Counted from the stretch's first letter, positions 5,193 to 11,572 are shown. The stretch is DNA of 17,577 nt from JBHENC01 sp051000345 (GCA_051000345.1 JBPCOJ010000102.1:1-17577), one strand, 5' to 3'. Program-made: numbers and translations. Notes: generated by a model from the letters alone, not told the origin.

Positions 5193-5984
5193 GTGAAAAC
5201 TATCGCCATCGCAAATCAAAAGGGGGGCGTCGGCAAGACGGCCACAGCAATCAATCTAGCCGCTGCCCTGCGCCTGCATCATCGCAAGCGCGTGCTCTTA
5301 ATCGACCTCGACGCCCAATCTGATGCCTCACAATGGCTCGCGGGCGCGGCAGGTGAAAAAGGCAAATCCGTTTATGACGTGCTCGTGCGGCAAGTCGAAG
5401 TCGCGCAGTGCATCATCCAGACAAAGAGCAATATCGATCTTCTGCCGTCGAACCTGCAAACCGCCAATCTCGATATTGAACTCTTAGGCGTGCTGCACTT
5501 CCATGACCGCCTCAACAAAGCCATCAACACGCTCCCGGACGCCGCGTATGACGTTTGTTTGCTCGACTGCCCGCCGAACTTGGGCATGGCGACCGTCAAC
5601 GCTTTCGCGGCCTCGCAAATCGTTATCATTCCCGTCGAATGCAAGCGCGAAGCCTTCGATGCGGTTGTTCATTTGATGAACACGCTTTTGATGGTCATGG
5701 ACGGGCGGCACACCATCCGGCCTTATGGCCTGCCGACGTTCTTAGAGCGCACGAATCTCGCGCGGGACATCTACGAGCAGCTCAAAGAGAAATTCCAGAC
5801 GCAGTGCTTACCGCCGATCCACAAGAACACGCGCCTTGCGGAAGCCGCCGCCGCGCGGCAGACAATCTTTGAATACGATTCCGCGTCATCCGGCGCGCTT
5901 GATTACATGAGAATCGCAAAGGAGTTGGTCAGTGACTTTGAAGAAGAAGCGCAAGTACGGCGACCTCGCCGCTCAACTCAGTAA
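5193..5984 (+). CDS. parA: ParA-type partition ATPase
   Basis: This 263-residue protein has the full ParA/MinD signature: deviant Walker A KGGVGKT (residues 10-16, with both K10 and K15), A' motif LLIDLDAQSDAS (D38, D40), and Walker B CLLDCPP (D125). It lacks the N-terminal DNA-binding extension of P1-type ParA, so it is the short (Soj/type Ib-like) form. ParA forms ATP-dependent dimers on the nucleoid and moves plasmid DNA through a centromere-binding partner. The start is GTG 5193 with GGAG 8 nt upstream and gives the expected MKTIAIANQKGG beginning. The 3' end overlaps the next gene by 53 nt, the position where a ParB-type partner is normally encoded. That neighbour is a winged-helix/zinc protein instead. 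Confidence 0.95.
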   Translation: MKTIAIANQKGGVGKTATAINLAAALRLHHRKRVLLIDLDAQSDASQWLAGAAGEKGKSVYDVLVRQVEVAQCIIQTKSNIDLLPSNLQTANLDIELLGVLHFHDRLNKAINTLPDAAYDVCLLDCPPNLGMATVNAFAASQIVIIPVECKREAFDAVVHLMNTLLMVMDGRHTIRPYGLPTFLERTNLARDIYEQLKEKFQTQCLPPIHKNTRLAEAAAARQTIFEYDSASSGALDYMRIAKELVSDFEEEAQVRRPRRSTQ

Positions 5985-6918
5985 CGCGCCCGACCCCGTT
6001 GAATTCGCCGACGTGTATGAGCGCTTTACCGGGCGTCGGCCAGTGGCGCGCGCGGCGGAGAACGAACCGAAAACCGCTTCATCCGCAAGCCCATCGTTAA
6101 ACGAAAGCCTTTCGCCTGACGCACCCTTAGCCCTTCAAAACGAAAGCCTTCTGTCTGCCGATAGCCTACCGCGAAACGAAAGCCTAAGAGAAATAGAGGT
6201 AGATTTATGGGCGAGCGTGCCGGAGATCAAAGGCCATTGCCGCTGGCCGCACGCTCTCACCGATTCCCTGTTCAAACTCTTGGACGTGCCGGAGCGCGTC
6301 GTCTACGAACAACTCTTTCGATTGTCATGGGGCTTCGGTAAGGACTTCTGCATAATAGGTTTGCCAAAACTCGCTGAACGCTCCGGCTTAAAGCCAACGG
6401 CGACGCACGGGGCAGTGGCACGCCTAACGAAGAAGGGTCTCGTGATTAAAGCGGCAGCAACATTCGGTAAAAACAAGGAGCAGGGAATTACTTATAGGCT
6501 ACCGCTTCCCGAATGGCTTGTGCGAAACGAAAGGCTATCGCTAAACGAAAGGCTTTCGGCAAACGATAGCAATAAAGAAAAGACACACAAAGACACACAC
6601 AACACAGAGGAAGCGCCTGACGGCGCGGGTGTGCGTGTGGGTTCCAGATTCACGATTGAAGAATGCCGGAGATATGCGAAGCATCTCCAATCGACAGGGC
6701 AGGGAATCAATAATCCCGGCGGCTACGCGACGACGATCAAACGCACCGGCGAAGCTGATGAGTTGATCGCAGCTTTCCTTAATCCAACTGAGCCGAGTAA
6801 AACGCTGGATGTTTCACAATGCCCGGATTGTCAGGGAAGCGGTTTCTTTTATCCGAATGGCATCAATGGCGGCGTCGCTAAGTGCAAACATGAGCGGCTA
6901 CGAGAGGGAAGTATTTAA
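5932..6918 (+). CDS. Winged-helix + zinc-knuckle DNA-binding protein, candidate replication initiator or ParA partner
   Basis: This is a 328-residue protein. Residues 1-35 are basic with an EFADVYERFTGRRP segment. Residues ~93-195 form a winged helix: ALTDSLFKLLDVPERVVYEQ, IGLPKLAERSGLKPTATHGA as the recognition helix-turn-helix, then KKGLVIKAAATFGKNKEQG as the wing. C297xxC300 ... C318xH320 make a zinc knuckle near the C-terminus. Similar architecture occurs in phage replication-organiser and plasmid Rep-like proteins. The linkers on both sides of the winged helix are hexapeptide repeats (QNESLL/SADSLP/RNESLR and RNERLS/LNERLS/ANDSNK) whose DNA forms 18-bp iterons. The start is GTG 5932 with AAGGAG 8 nt upstream, inside parA. 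A Rep role or a ParB-like centromere-binding role both fit. Confidence 0.65.
   Translation: MTLKKKRKYGDLAAQLSNAPDPVEFADVYERFTGRRPVARAAENEPKTASSASPSLNESLSPDAPLALQNESLLSADSLPRNESLREIEVDLWASVPEIKGHCRWPHALTDSLFKLLDVPERVVYEQLFRLSWGFGKDFCIIGLPKLAERSGLKPTATHGAVARLTKKGLVIKAAATFGKNKEQGITYRLPLPEWLVRNERLSLNERLSANDSNKEKTHKDTHNTEEAPDGAGVRVGSRFTIEECRRYAKHLQSTGQGINNPGGYATTIKRTGEADELIAAFLNPTEPSKTLDVSQCPDCQGSGFFYPNGINGGVAKCKHERLREGSI
6099..6188. repeat. Iteron-like cluster 1 (18-bp period) inside the winged-helix gene
   Basis: The core CGAWAGCC occurs at 6102, 6141, 6159 and 6177. The last three are spaced exactly 18 bp and the first lies 39 bp upstream. Flanking bases are also conserved (AAACGAAAGCC). All copies are in the same codon phase and encode N/D-ESL or DSL. 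Confidence 0.6.
6525..6570. repeat. Iteron-like cluster 2 (18-bp period, mirrored core)
   Basis: The cores CGAAAGGC (6528), CGAAAGGC (6546) and CGATAGC (6564) are spaced exactly 18 bp. CGAAAGGCTTTCG in this cluster is the reverse complement of CGAAAGCCTTTCG in cluster 1. Binding sites in the two clusters could therefore face each other across the winged-helix coding region. Confidence 0.6.
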
Positions 6919-7190
6919 TGGGATGGGAGCGGCGACGCGGGCGATTGTTCTATTACCGCAAAGAGCGCGACGAACAAGGCCGCGTGCGCTCGATCTACTT
7001 GGGACGCGGCGAGAGCGCCATTGACGCGAGCCGCGCGGCGGGCGTGCCTGTCCCGGATGAAGTATTTCCCGAAATTCTCGCCGACAATTTTTCAGCGCCA
7101 CTAAATACAGGAATGAACAATTGGCATCTGACACAGCGGACACGACAGTGCATAGAACGAATCGAACAATTGCGTCGCAGTAAATGGTGA
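6918..7190 (+). CDS. Small basic hypothetical protein (MGWxRRxGRLFYY family)
   Basis: This is a 90-residue protein. The first 35 residues (MGWERRRGRLFYYRKERDEQ, then VRSIYLGRGE) match a short N-terminal motif I remember from many hypothetical proteins of plasmids and environmental bacteria, probably a small basic beta-hairpin unit. The rest is less conserved, with a helical basic end. Its ATG shares a base with the stop of the previous gene (TAATG), and GAGGGAAG lies about 9 nt upstream, so it is translated with the winged-helix gene. The function is unknown. Nucleic-acid binding is a guess from charge. Confidence 0.7.
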   Translation: MGWERRRGRLFYYRKERDEQGRVRSIYLGRGESAIDASRAAGVPVPDEVFPEILADNFSAPLNTGMNNWHLTQRTRQCIERIEQLRRSKW

Positions 7191-7241
7191 CTCTGGAAAG
7201 GCTTAGAATCGTGTTGTGCTACAAAACCCGAAGAGCGCAAT

Positions 7242-7374
7242 GTCAGGTTAAGGTCAGGTTTAGCGAAGTAAGAATTCAGCCAAAATGATGGTATTTATTC
7301 ACAAGAAAACACAAGAACTCTGGAAGCCGAATGATGGCATATGATGGCATCTTAAAATGTTGGTAAATGTTGGT
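7242..7374. repeat. Three unrelated tandem pairs of 10-11 bp repeats
   Basis: The non-coding stretch 7191-7417 holds GTCAGGTT at 7242 and 7253 (11-bp spacing), ATGATGGCAT twice in exact tandem (7331-7350; a related ATGATGGTAT occurs near 7286), and AAATGTTGGT twice in exact tandem (from 7355 and 7365). Spacing close to one helical turn places each pair on one face of the DNA. No promoter is evident nearby. Confidence 0.5.
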
Positions 7375-7417
7375 ATTTCCAAAGCCCTGATTTCCGCATA
7401 AGTTTCGCTTTTACACT

Positions 7418-7511
7418 TTCGGCGCGCTTACTTACGCACGGCGGATAGCTACTGCCAGCGTAAGGACGAATCGCACATCCTGATGCGATGCGCGCCGAAT
7501 CCTTTTCAGGA
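7418..7511 (+). ncRNA. Candidate three-way-junction RNA in the leader of the orphan gene
   Basis: Closing stem P1 pairs TTCGGCGCGC (7418-7427) with GCGCGCCGAA (7490-7499), 10 bp. Inside it, P2 pairs CTTACGC (7431-7437) with GCGTAAG (7458-7464), plus GGC (7440-7442) with GCC (7454-7456). P3 pairs ATCGCA (7470-7475) with TGCGAT (7484-7489) and abuts P1 directly. The loops show GGAT (7443-7446) complementary to ATCC (7477-7480). TCCTGA in the P3 loop is also complementary to TCAGGA at 7506-7511. The structure ends ~20 nt before the ribosome site of the 7534 gene. A cis-regulatory RNA is the favoured reading; a palindromic intergenic repeat or DNA structure is possible. Confidence 0.5.
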
Positions 7512-7533
7512 GTGACCAACAGGAAGGTCTGCC

Positions 7534-8334
7534 GTGCATAATGAGGAAAAGAAACAGGCTGCTCGCCTAACACTGCAAGCATTAGCCAATATAAATTGGG
7601 CTGATGATTGTATTCCACTCTCGCTTACGCCTATCAAAACTGTGCCTGCGGTTTATTGCTTTTATAACCTTGAGGCTTTTCATAAGCACTTTCGTGAGCG
7701 GTTTCTTTTTATTAAAGCCTTTGAAGAAATTTGTCGCCAACAGCAGATTGAGTTTAGTAAGTGCGACAAGAAAGCTTGGCAGGAATTACAAGGTCAAAGA
7801 CCGGATTTAGTACAAGAAGCACATCGCTTAACATACGACCCTGAGTTTGTTATCCCTATAACAGAAGAAGTACGAGATGCTCAAAAACAATACATGCTGT
7901 TTATTGGAGAAGACACTATAGGTTTGGCTTTAGAAACGGGCATAAATATGGCTATTCAATTATCAACGGAAATCGTGCGGGATGTACTAACAATGAGAAC
8001 TGGGGTTAAACGCAGGGGAGCGAAGGAGAGACGACAAAACATCATCAATATAGCCAATAATTTTGCTCAACGTTTTGATGATATTTACCAATTCGAGAAA
8101 AGAGATCAAACAAGAAATTGGCGATTTAATTATCAACAACTTTGCGACGTCACTTGCACGCTTGCTACTGATAGAGTGCCAAAGATTGAGGAAGTTGAGC
8201 AACGCTTAGGTACAAGCAATCTTAATCGAATACTACGCAATAACAAGCGGCGGTTGATGGAGACTCATCAACATACTGACCACAAATGGCCTGTCTTGGG
8301 CAGTGAAATTTGGGAGCGATATAGTAAGAAATAA
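7534..8334 (+). CDS. AT-rich orphan gene, unknown function (possible cargo/'moron' gene)
   Basis: This 266-residue protein belongs to no family I recognise. It is mostly helical and charged, with no signal peptide and no clear membrane segment or nuclease motif. Segments include CFYNLEAFHKHFRERFLFIK, PITEEVRDAQKQYMLFIGED and a basic region at about residues 157-175 (MRTGVKRRGAKERRQN). It starts at GTG 7534, with AGGAAGG 6 nt upstream. It is markedly AT-richer than both flanking blocks. It has its own structured leader and is closed by two terminators, so it is a self-contained transcription unit. That layout is typical of phage moron, superinfection-exclusion or defence genes, but nothing in the protein itself proves such a role. 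Confidence 0.8.
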   Translation: MHNEEKKQAARLTLQALANINWADDCIPLSLTPIKTVPAVYCFYNLEAFHKHFRERFLFIKAFEEICRQQQIEFSKCDKKAWQELQGQRPDLVQEAHRLTYDPEFVIPITEEVRDAQKQYMLFIGEDTIGLALETGINMAIQLSTEIVRDVLTMRTGVKRRGAKERRQNIINIANNFAQRFDDIYQFEKRDQTRNWRFNYQQLCDVTCTLATDRVPKIEEVEQRLGTSNLNRILRNNKRRLMETHQHTDHKWPVLGSEIWERYSKK

Positions 8335-8346
8335 AAGTGTCGGATT

Positions 8347-8367
8347 CCCGTTAGTGTCGGGTTTTTT
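8347..8367 (+). terminator. Weak intrinsic terminator after the orphan gene
   Basis: CCCG (8347-8350) and CGGG (8358-8361) form a short GC stem followed immediately by six T residues, 12 nt after the TAA. Confidence 0.5.
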
Positions 8368-8379
8368 GTGGTTTAGTTG

Positions 8380-8415
8380 AACCCCGAAGCTTTAAGCTTC
8401 GGGGTTTTTCTTTTT
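8380..8415 (+). terminator. Strong intrinsic terminator
   Basis: AACCCCGAAGCT (8380-8391) pairs perfectly with AGCTTCGGGGTT (8395-8406) around a 3-nt loop and is followed by a long T-rich tract to 8415. It isolates the orphan gene from the replication operon to its right. Confidence 0.9.
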
Positions 8416-8538
8416 GCTACTTCACGCGACGTAGCGCAATTTTAGTTTGTCCCGCTCGCTCTGGCTGCCCTGCCGAGACGAGTCCTGCGAAAAGCAGGGT
8501 GAAAAGTTAGTCGCGTGACTTTTCGCTCTGCTTTTCGC
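8416..8538 (+). ncRNA. Structured leader: three hairpins, two with complementary 10-nt loops
   Basis: Hairpin 1 is GCTAC/GTAGC (8416-8420/8431-8435) with a 10-nt loop at 8421-8430. Hairpin 2 spans 8455-8482: CTCG/CGAG and GGC/GCC with bulges. Hairpin 3 pairs GCGAAAAGCAG (8487-8497) with CTGCTTTTCGC (8528-8538) and GAAAAGT (8501-8507) with ACTTTTC (8518-8524). The three bases between also pair (G.U, G-C, U.G), giving ~21 bp and a 10-nt loop at 8508-8517. Loop 1 CACGCGAC (8423-8430) is fully complementary to loop 3 GTCGCGTG (8510-8517). It sits upstream of the replication operon. The strand of activity and its promoter are not certain. Confidence 0.5.
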
Positions 8539-8545
8539 TTTACGC

Positions 8546-8574
8546 AAAAGAAAAAGACCCGCGTAAACGGGTCT
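8546..8574 (-). terminator. Minus-strand intrinsic terminator (end of antisense RNA)
   Basis: There is a 7-bp stem, AGACCCG/CGGGTCT, with a 6-nt loop, followed on the minus strand by nine pyrimidines, nearly all T. No minus-strand protein gene lies to its right, which is why a short RNA is proposed. GCGTAAA (minus 8545-8539) can also pair with the loop sequence TTTACGC (8567-8561), giving an H-type pseudoknot in read-through RNA. Confidence 0.6.
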
Positions 8575-8615
8575 CTTCCAACATCTGGTAACCAACCAGA
8601 ATACGGTCTTTACAT
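8546..8615 (-). ncRNA. Candidate ~70-nt antisense RNA over the replication-operon start
   Basis: A good minus-strand promoter (8651-8623) predicts a start at about 8615 (A), directly opposite the ATG at 8614. The RNA would form a hairpin TCTGGT/ACCAGA (8600-8595/8589-8584) with a UGGUU loop. It would then end in a terminator stem AGACCCG/CGGGTCT (8574-8568/8561-8555) followed by TTTTCTTTT. The loop with its closing U reads UUGG, which fits the YUNR U-turn pattern known from antisense-RNA loops. Promoter, stem-loop and terminator in this order resemble plasmid copy-control antisense RNAs. The target would be the leader of the 8614-primase mRNA. Confidence 0.5.
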
Positions 8616-8814
8616 GGAAAACATAATACTAACTCACTCGAAAAATAGCAATAAGCCGTTTCCCGCCTATCGCTACAAGCCCGGCGACCCGCTGCCACCA
8701 CGTCACATAAAAGTAAACGCGATGGAGACACTTCGCCGAAACGCCGAAGCCTTCGAGCAGCACCAACGCGACGAACAGGCGCGCATGGATCGCACCGGAA
8801 GGAGAGCGGCATAA
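8614..8814 (+). CDS. Small hypothetical protein, first gene of replication operon
   Basis: This 66-residue protein starts MENIILTHSKNSNKPFPAYR, has a Pro-rich KPGDPLPPRHIK stretch and ends in a charged helix (AFEQHQRDEQARMDR). I do not recognise the family. The frame is open further upstream to a GTG at 8515, but that start would lie inside the long hairpin. ATG 8614 is more likely, although no good Shine-Dalgarno precedes it. The weak start and the antisense promoter inside the gene suggest that translation is a regulatory step. Its TAA shares a base with the ATG of the primase gene (TAATG), so it may serve to set primase translation. Confidence 0.6.
   Translation: MENIILTHSKNSNKPFPAYRYKPGDPLPPRHIKVNAMETLRRNAEAFEQHQRDEQARMDRTGRRAA
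8623..8651 (-). promoter_or_regulatory. Minus-strand promoter for antisense RNA
   Basis: TTGCTA (8651-8646) as -35, an exact 17-bp spacer, and TATTAT (8628-8623) as -10, which matches consensus at five of six positions. It lies inside the first codons of the 8614 gene and points back into its leader. Confidence 0.55.
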
Positions 8815-9845
8815 TGAGCGCAAATTATCAGCAAGCCACTCGCTCGCCGCTTCGCCCTGTTTACCGGCTACGCATAAAATGTCCGGTCTGCGGCAAGCGC
8901 GACAATTGCGCCGTCTCCGAAGATCGCACACGCGCATATTGCCGTCGCGTCATATCCAAGCATCAAGGCCGTGATGGTGGCTATCTTCATATCTTGGTTG
9001 ACTCGCCGCGTACATCACACGCGCCACAGTCGCCGCCGCAGAAGCAGGCCGTGCCGATTATCGTGGCCGACGCAGCGCGACGCCACAGCGTCTATACGGC
9101 GCTTCTGCGTAGCCTTCAGCTATCGCCCGCCGACCATACAAGCCTGCGTGCGCGCGGCCTAAGCGACGAAGCAATCGAGCGCGGCCAATTCAGAAGCACG
9201 CCGACGAAAGACGAAGCCGCCGCGATTACGAGCGTACTCTCGAACTCTCACGACCTCGCCCGCGTCGCCGGATTCTATCGAGTGAACGGCGCGCCGCGTC
9301 TCGTCTGGATGGACACCGGCATCGTCATCCCGGCGCGCGATGCCTTCGCACGCATCAGTGCTTTGATGTATCGCCGCACGCACGCACGCAAAGATGAATC
9401 TTTCGGAAAGTACATCTGGCTTTCATCCGCCGAAGATAGAGACGGCAAACCGCGCAAGGCGGGCGCATCATCCGGCGCGCCGTGCCACTACGCGCTATCG
9501 CACATGATGAAGCAAACGGAATCCGTCACGCTTACCGAAGGCGCGTTGAAAGCAGAGATTGCCGCGCATCTTCTCAATCAACCTGTTATCGGCAACGCGC
9601 CGTCCTGCTTCGGCGCAGACTTCGCCGCCAACCTTAAAAATGATTTCCCACAATTGCGTACCGTGTTCGTTGCCTTCGATATGGATTTCAAGAAAAACGA
9701 ATCCGTCAAGGCTGCGATGTTTCGCCTTGTCGAGCAGTTAGAGAAAGCGCGCTTCGATGTTCGCATTCGGACGTGGCCGGATAAGTGGAAGGGAATCGAT
9801 GATTACTTGCTTGCCGTAGCTTCACAGAAGGAGGTGGCCGCCTAA
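8814..9845 (+). CDS. Toprim-domain DNA primase-like protein with N-terminal zinc finger (DUF3854-like)
   Basis: This is a 343-residue protein. C23xxC26 with C32 and C43 form an N-terminal zinc-binding region (RIKCPVCGKRDNC) like the template-binding zinc finger of primases. The C-terminal Toprim fold shows TLTEGALKAEIAAHLL with catalytic E242, and VFVAFDMDF with D289 and D291. The end, KWKGIDDYLLA, is also typical of Toprim primases of the DUF3854 type found in phages and plasmids. The middle carries LRARGLSDEAIERGQFRS, another familiar primase element. It would make RNA primers for the element's replication. The start overlaps the previous stop and has GGAGAG upstream. The helicase partner is not in the window. 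Confidence 0.85.
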   Translation: MSANYQQATRSPLRPVYRLRIKCPVCGKRDNCAVSEDRTRAYCRRVISKHQGRDGGYLHILVDSPRTSHAPQSPPQKQAVPIIVADAARRHSVYTALLRSLQLSPADHTSLRARGLSDEAIERGQFRSTPTKDEAAAITSVLSNSHDLARVAGFYRVNGAPRLVWMDTGIVIPARDAFARISALMYRRTHARKDESFGKYIWLSSAEDRDGKPRKAGASSGAPCHYALSHMMKQTESVTLTEGALKAEIAAHLLNQPVIGNAPSCFGADFAANLKNDFPQLRTVFVAFDMDFKKNESVKAAMFRLVEQLEKARFDVRIRTWPDKWKGIDDYLLAVASQKEVAA

Positions 9846-11056
9846 TGAGTGCCAACGTCGCGTCCTTCCAAGATCATAAGCCCGGCCACATGAAGCGCCG
9901 GATGCAACAATCAATCATCGAGCCGCGCGCTGAGTCCGTCATCTCTGATATGTCCGACGGCAATCTGGCGACGGAGTTTATTTTCTCATTCGCCGGATTC
10001 AAGTATGCCGCGAGTCATCTTGTGCTAACGCTCATCGGCGTCATGGGCGACGGGCAAGACAGCATCGAGCTTGCCGATAAAGACATTGCCGAGATCGCCG
10101 AATGCGACACGCGCACCGTCCAAAGGTGGCGCAAAGCGTACATCGAGCAAGCACAAAAAGAAAACTTCTGGCCTCTCGAAATTAAACAGGGCGCATACGT
10201 CAAAGGCGAGAAGTATCATCTGCCGAGCACCTATCGCGTTACCTTCGGCGAGACGGTGGAGAAGATCGTAGCTGCCGCCCGCGTTTCAGCCGATTACAGC
10301 CATGACCGGATAGCAGCAATCAAAAAGGCCGCCGAATTCCATTATGACGATATTCCGCAAGCGCCGCCGAGCCTGCGCAAGCGCAAACCGAGCATCGTCA
10401 ACACGCCTCTCGCGGAACTGAACCGCGCCGCGAAGAAGCTGGACAGCACGCAGACGCTTCTCCAAAACATGCCGGAAAGACAGCGCGCTGCCTACGTCAA
10501 CGGACAGGGCGAAGAATTGCGCGCGGCGATGGACAGGCTGCGCGACCAAATGGCCGAACTCGAAAAAGCGTTATCAGGCGAAAATACAAGTGTTGCAGAT
10601 AAAGAGGATACCTATACTAACGACAACGTTGTCACCCCATTTTCAGGCACCGCCCGCCCGCCTGCTTATGTCGTACCTTTAAGAGAAGAAGAAGCGACAC
10701 AACCCGAGCCAACGCCGGAAGCTACCGCTGCATGGGATCGCGTACTCGCCAGTGCAAAACATCAACCGCAAGTCACGCGCGCCGATGTCGAGATAGCGTC
10801 GTCGGCAACGACATATCCGCCGCCGGAGCCGCCGCCGCATGAACTCGAATATGTGCCGGATGCGCCGGAGCCGACTTTGACGGAATTTGACGCTGTGGCT
10901 GACACGAAGCAGGACGATGGACTTAAAGAATGGTGCGAAAGTCCAGAAATGGACAAAAGCACCAAAGTCGCCTTTTCCGAAGAAGGCTACGCGCCGCCGA
11001 AGTCGAAAATGGAGCGCGACATCGAAGAGCAGGGCGGCACGGCACATTACTTTTGA
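9845..11056 (+). CDS. Replication-type protein with N-terminal helix-turn-helix and long disordered tail
   Basis: This is a 403-residue protein. Residues ~40-130 carry a winged-helix/HTH domain (LIGVMGDGQDSIELADKDIA, then EIAECDTRTVQRWRKAYIEQ) like phage replication organisers or origin-binding proteins. A coiled-coil segment at ~195-245 (LNRAAKKLDSTQTLLQNMPE, LRDQMAELEKAL) may mediate oligomerisation. From ~250 on it is Pro/Glu-rich and probably disordered, ending in a short conserved-looking motif (MERDIEEQGGTAHYF). The start shares a base with the primase stop (TAATG) and has a strong AGGAGGTG ribosome site, so it is made with the primase. The likely role is loading the replication machinery at the origin. 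A perfect 12-nt palindrome, GACAACGTTGTC, lies inside at 10622-10633. Confidence 0.65.
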   Translation: MSANVASFQDHKPGHMKRRMQQSIIEPRAESVISDMSDGNLATEFIFSFAGFKYAASHLVLTLIGVMGDGQDSIELADKDIAEIAECDTRTVQRWRKAYIEQAQKENFWPLEIKQGAYVKGEKYHLPSTYRVTFGETVEKIVAAARVSADYSHDRIAAIKKAAEFHYDDIPQAPPSLRKRKPSIVNTPLAELNRAAKKLDSTQTLLQNMPERQRAAYVNGQGEELRAAMDRLRDQMAELEKALSGENTSVADKEDTYTNDNVVTPFSGTARPPAYVVPLREEEATQPEPTPEATAAWDRVLASAKHQPQVTRADVEIASSATTYPPPEPPPHELEYVPDAPEPTLTEFDAVADTKQDDGLKEWCESPEMDKSTKVAFSEEGYAPPKSKMERDIEEQGGTAHYF

Positions 11057-11057
11057 G

Positions 11058-11342
11058 GTGAAAGATGATCGGAAAAACCGGCAATCAAAGCCGAACCCTT
11101 ACGCGCGTAAAAGAGGAATGGAAAAATCTCGCCAACAGGAATCTTCCGCGCTCGCGCGCTGCCAGCAACTCGCCAAGCGTTCGGCTTTTGATTTAAGCCT
11201 CGCGCACGACGCCGGAGTAAGCGCGCATCTTCCGTTCGCGCATCTGGCGAGAATCAAGCGGGCGCGCCGGGAGATGAATGATTTGCTACGAGAATTGTCA
11301 GGGAAAGACCGCCGGGAGGAAGAGGAAAAGAGCGCCGCATGA
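11058..11342 (+). CDS. Small basic hypothetical protein
   Basis: About 94 residues starting at GTG 11058, 1 nt after the previous stop. An ATG at 11118 is the alternative start. The protein is very basic at the N-terminus (DDRKNRQSKPNPYARKRG). It then has a helical region (QQLAKRSAFDLSLAHDAG) and an Arg/Glu-rich end. No family is recognised. The TGA overlaps the next ATG (11339). The open frame extends upstream inside the previous gene, but overlap of that length is unlikely to be coding. A nucleic-acid-associated role is only a guess from charge. Confidence 0.55.
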   Translation: MKDDRKNRQSKPNPYARKRGMEKSRQQESSALARCQQLAKRSAFDLSLAHDAGVSAHLPFAHLARIKRARREMNDLLRELSGKDRREEEEKSAA

Positions 11343-11572
11343 AACAAACTGCCGCCCCTGATAAATATAACGGCTTTCCGCCTCCGCGAATTCTGCGCGA
11401 GAAAATTCTTTTTGCTTTATCGGAGGATACAACTACGAGCGACCCTCGAAATCAAGAGTTGTACGACGCGCTAGGTAAGGCTGTGCGGGCGATGCTTGAA
11501 TACGTCTCACAGCACTACCCTGATGAATTTTTGGAGTATTTGAATGGTGACAGCGGCGAAACGACAGTATAG
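11339..11572 (+). CDS. Small acidic hypothetical protein
   Basis: This 77-residue protein has an ATG at an ATGA junction, with a GAGGAAGAGG-rich region upstream. It has a Pro-rich start (YNGFPPPRILREKILFALSE) and a helical acidic C-terminal half (ALGKAVRAMLEYVSQHYPDE). It overlaps the next gene by 29 nt, so it belongs to the same operon. I do not recognise it and see no catalytic or metal-binding motif. Confidence 0.6.
   Translation: MKQTAAPDKYNGFPPPRILREKILFALSEDTTTSDPRNQELYDALGKAVRAMLEYVSQHYPDEFLEYLNGDSGETTV

Noticed and set aside
7476..7500. Hammerhead ribozyme core (CTGATG near GAA)
   Set aside because: The required CUGANGA and GAAA core bases are not present in the right positions of the three-way junction.
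7352..7618. Minus-strand 88-codon frame
   Set aside because: It lies across the inverted repeats and the 7534 gene start, has no ribosome site and no recognisable protein pattern.
7418..8334. Retron (structured RNA followed by a gene)
   Set aside because: The 7534 protein shows no reverse-transcriptase motif such as YxDD, so the RNA-plus-gene layout alone is not enough.
8515..8613. GTG 8515 as start of the first replication-operon gene
   Set aside because: It lies in the loop and stem of the long hairpin, has no ribosome site, and the residues it would add look like translated structure DNA.
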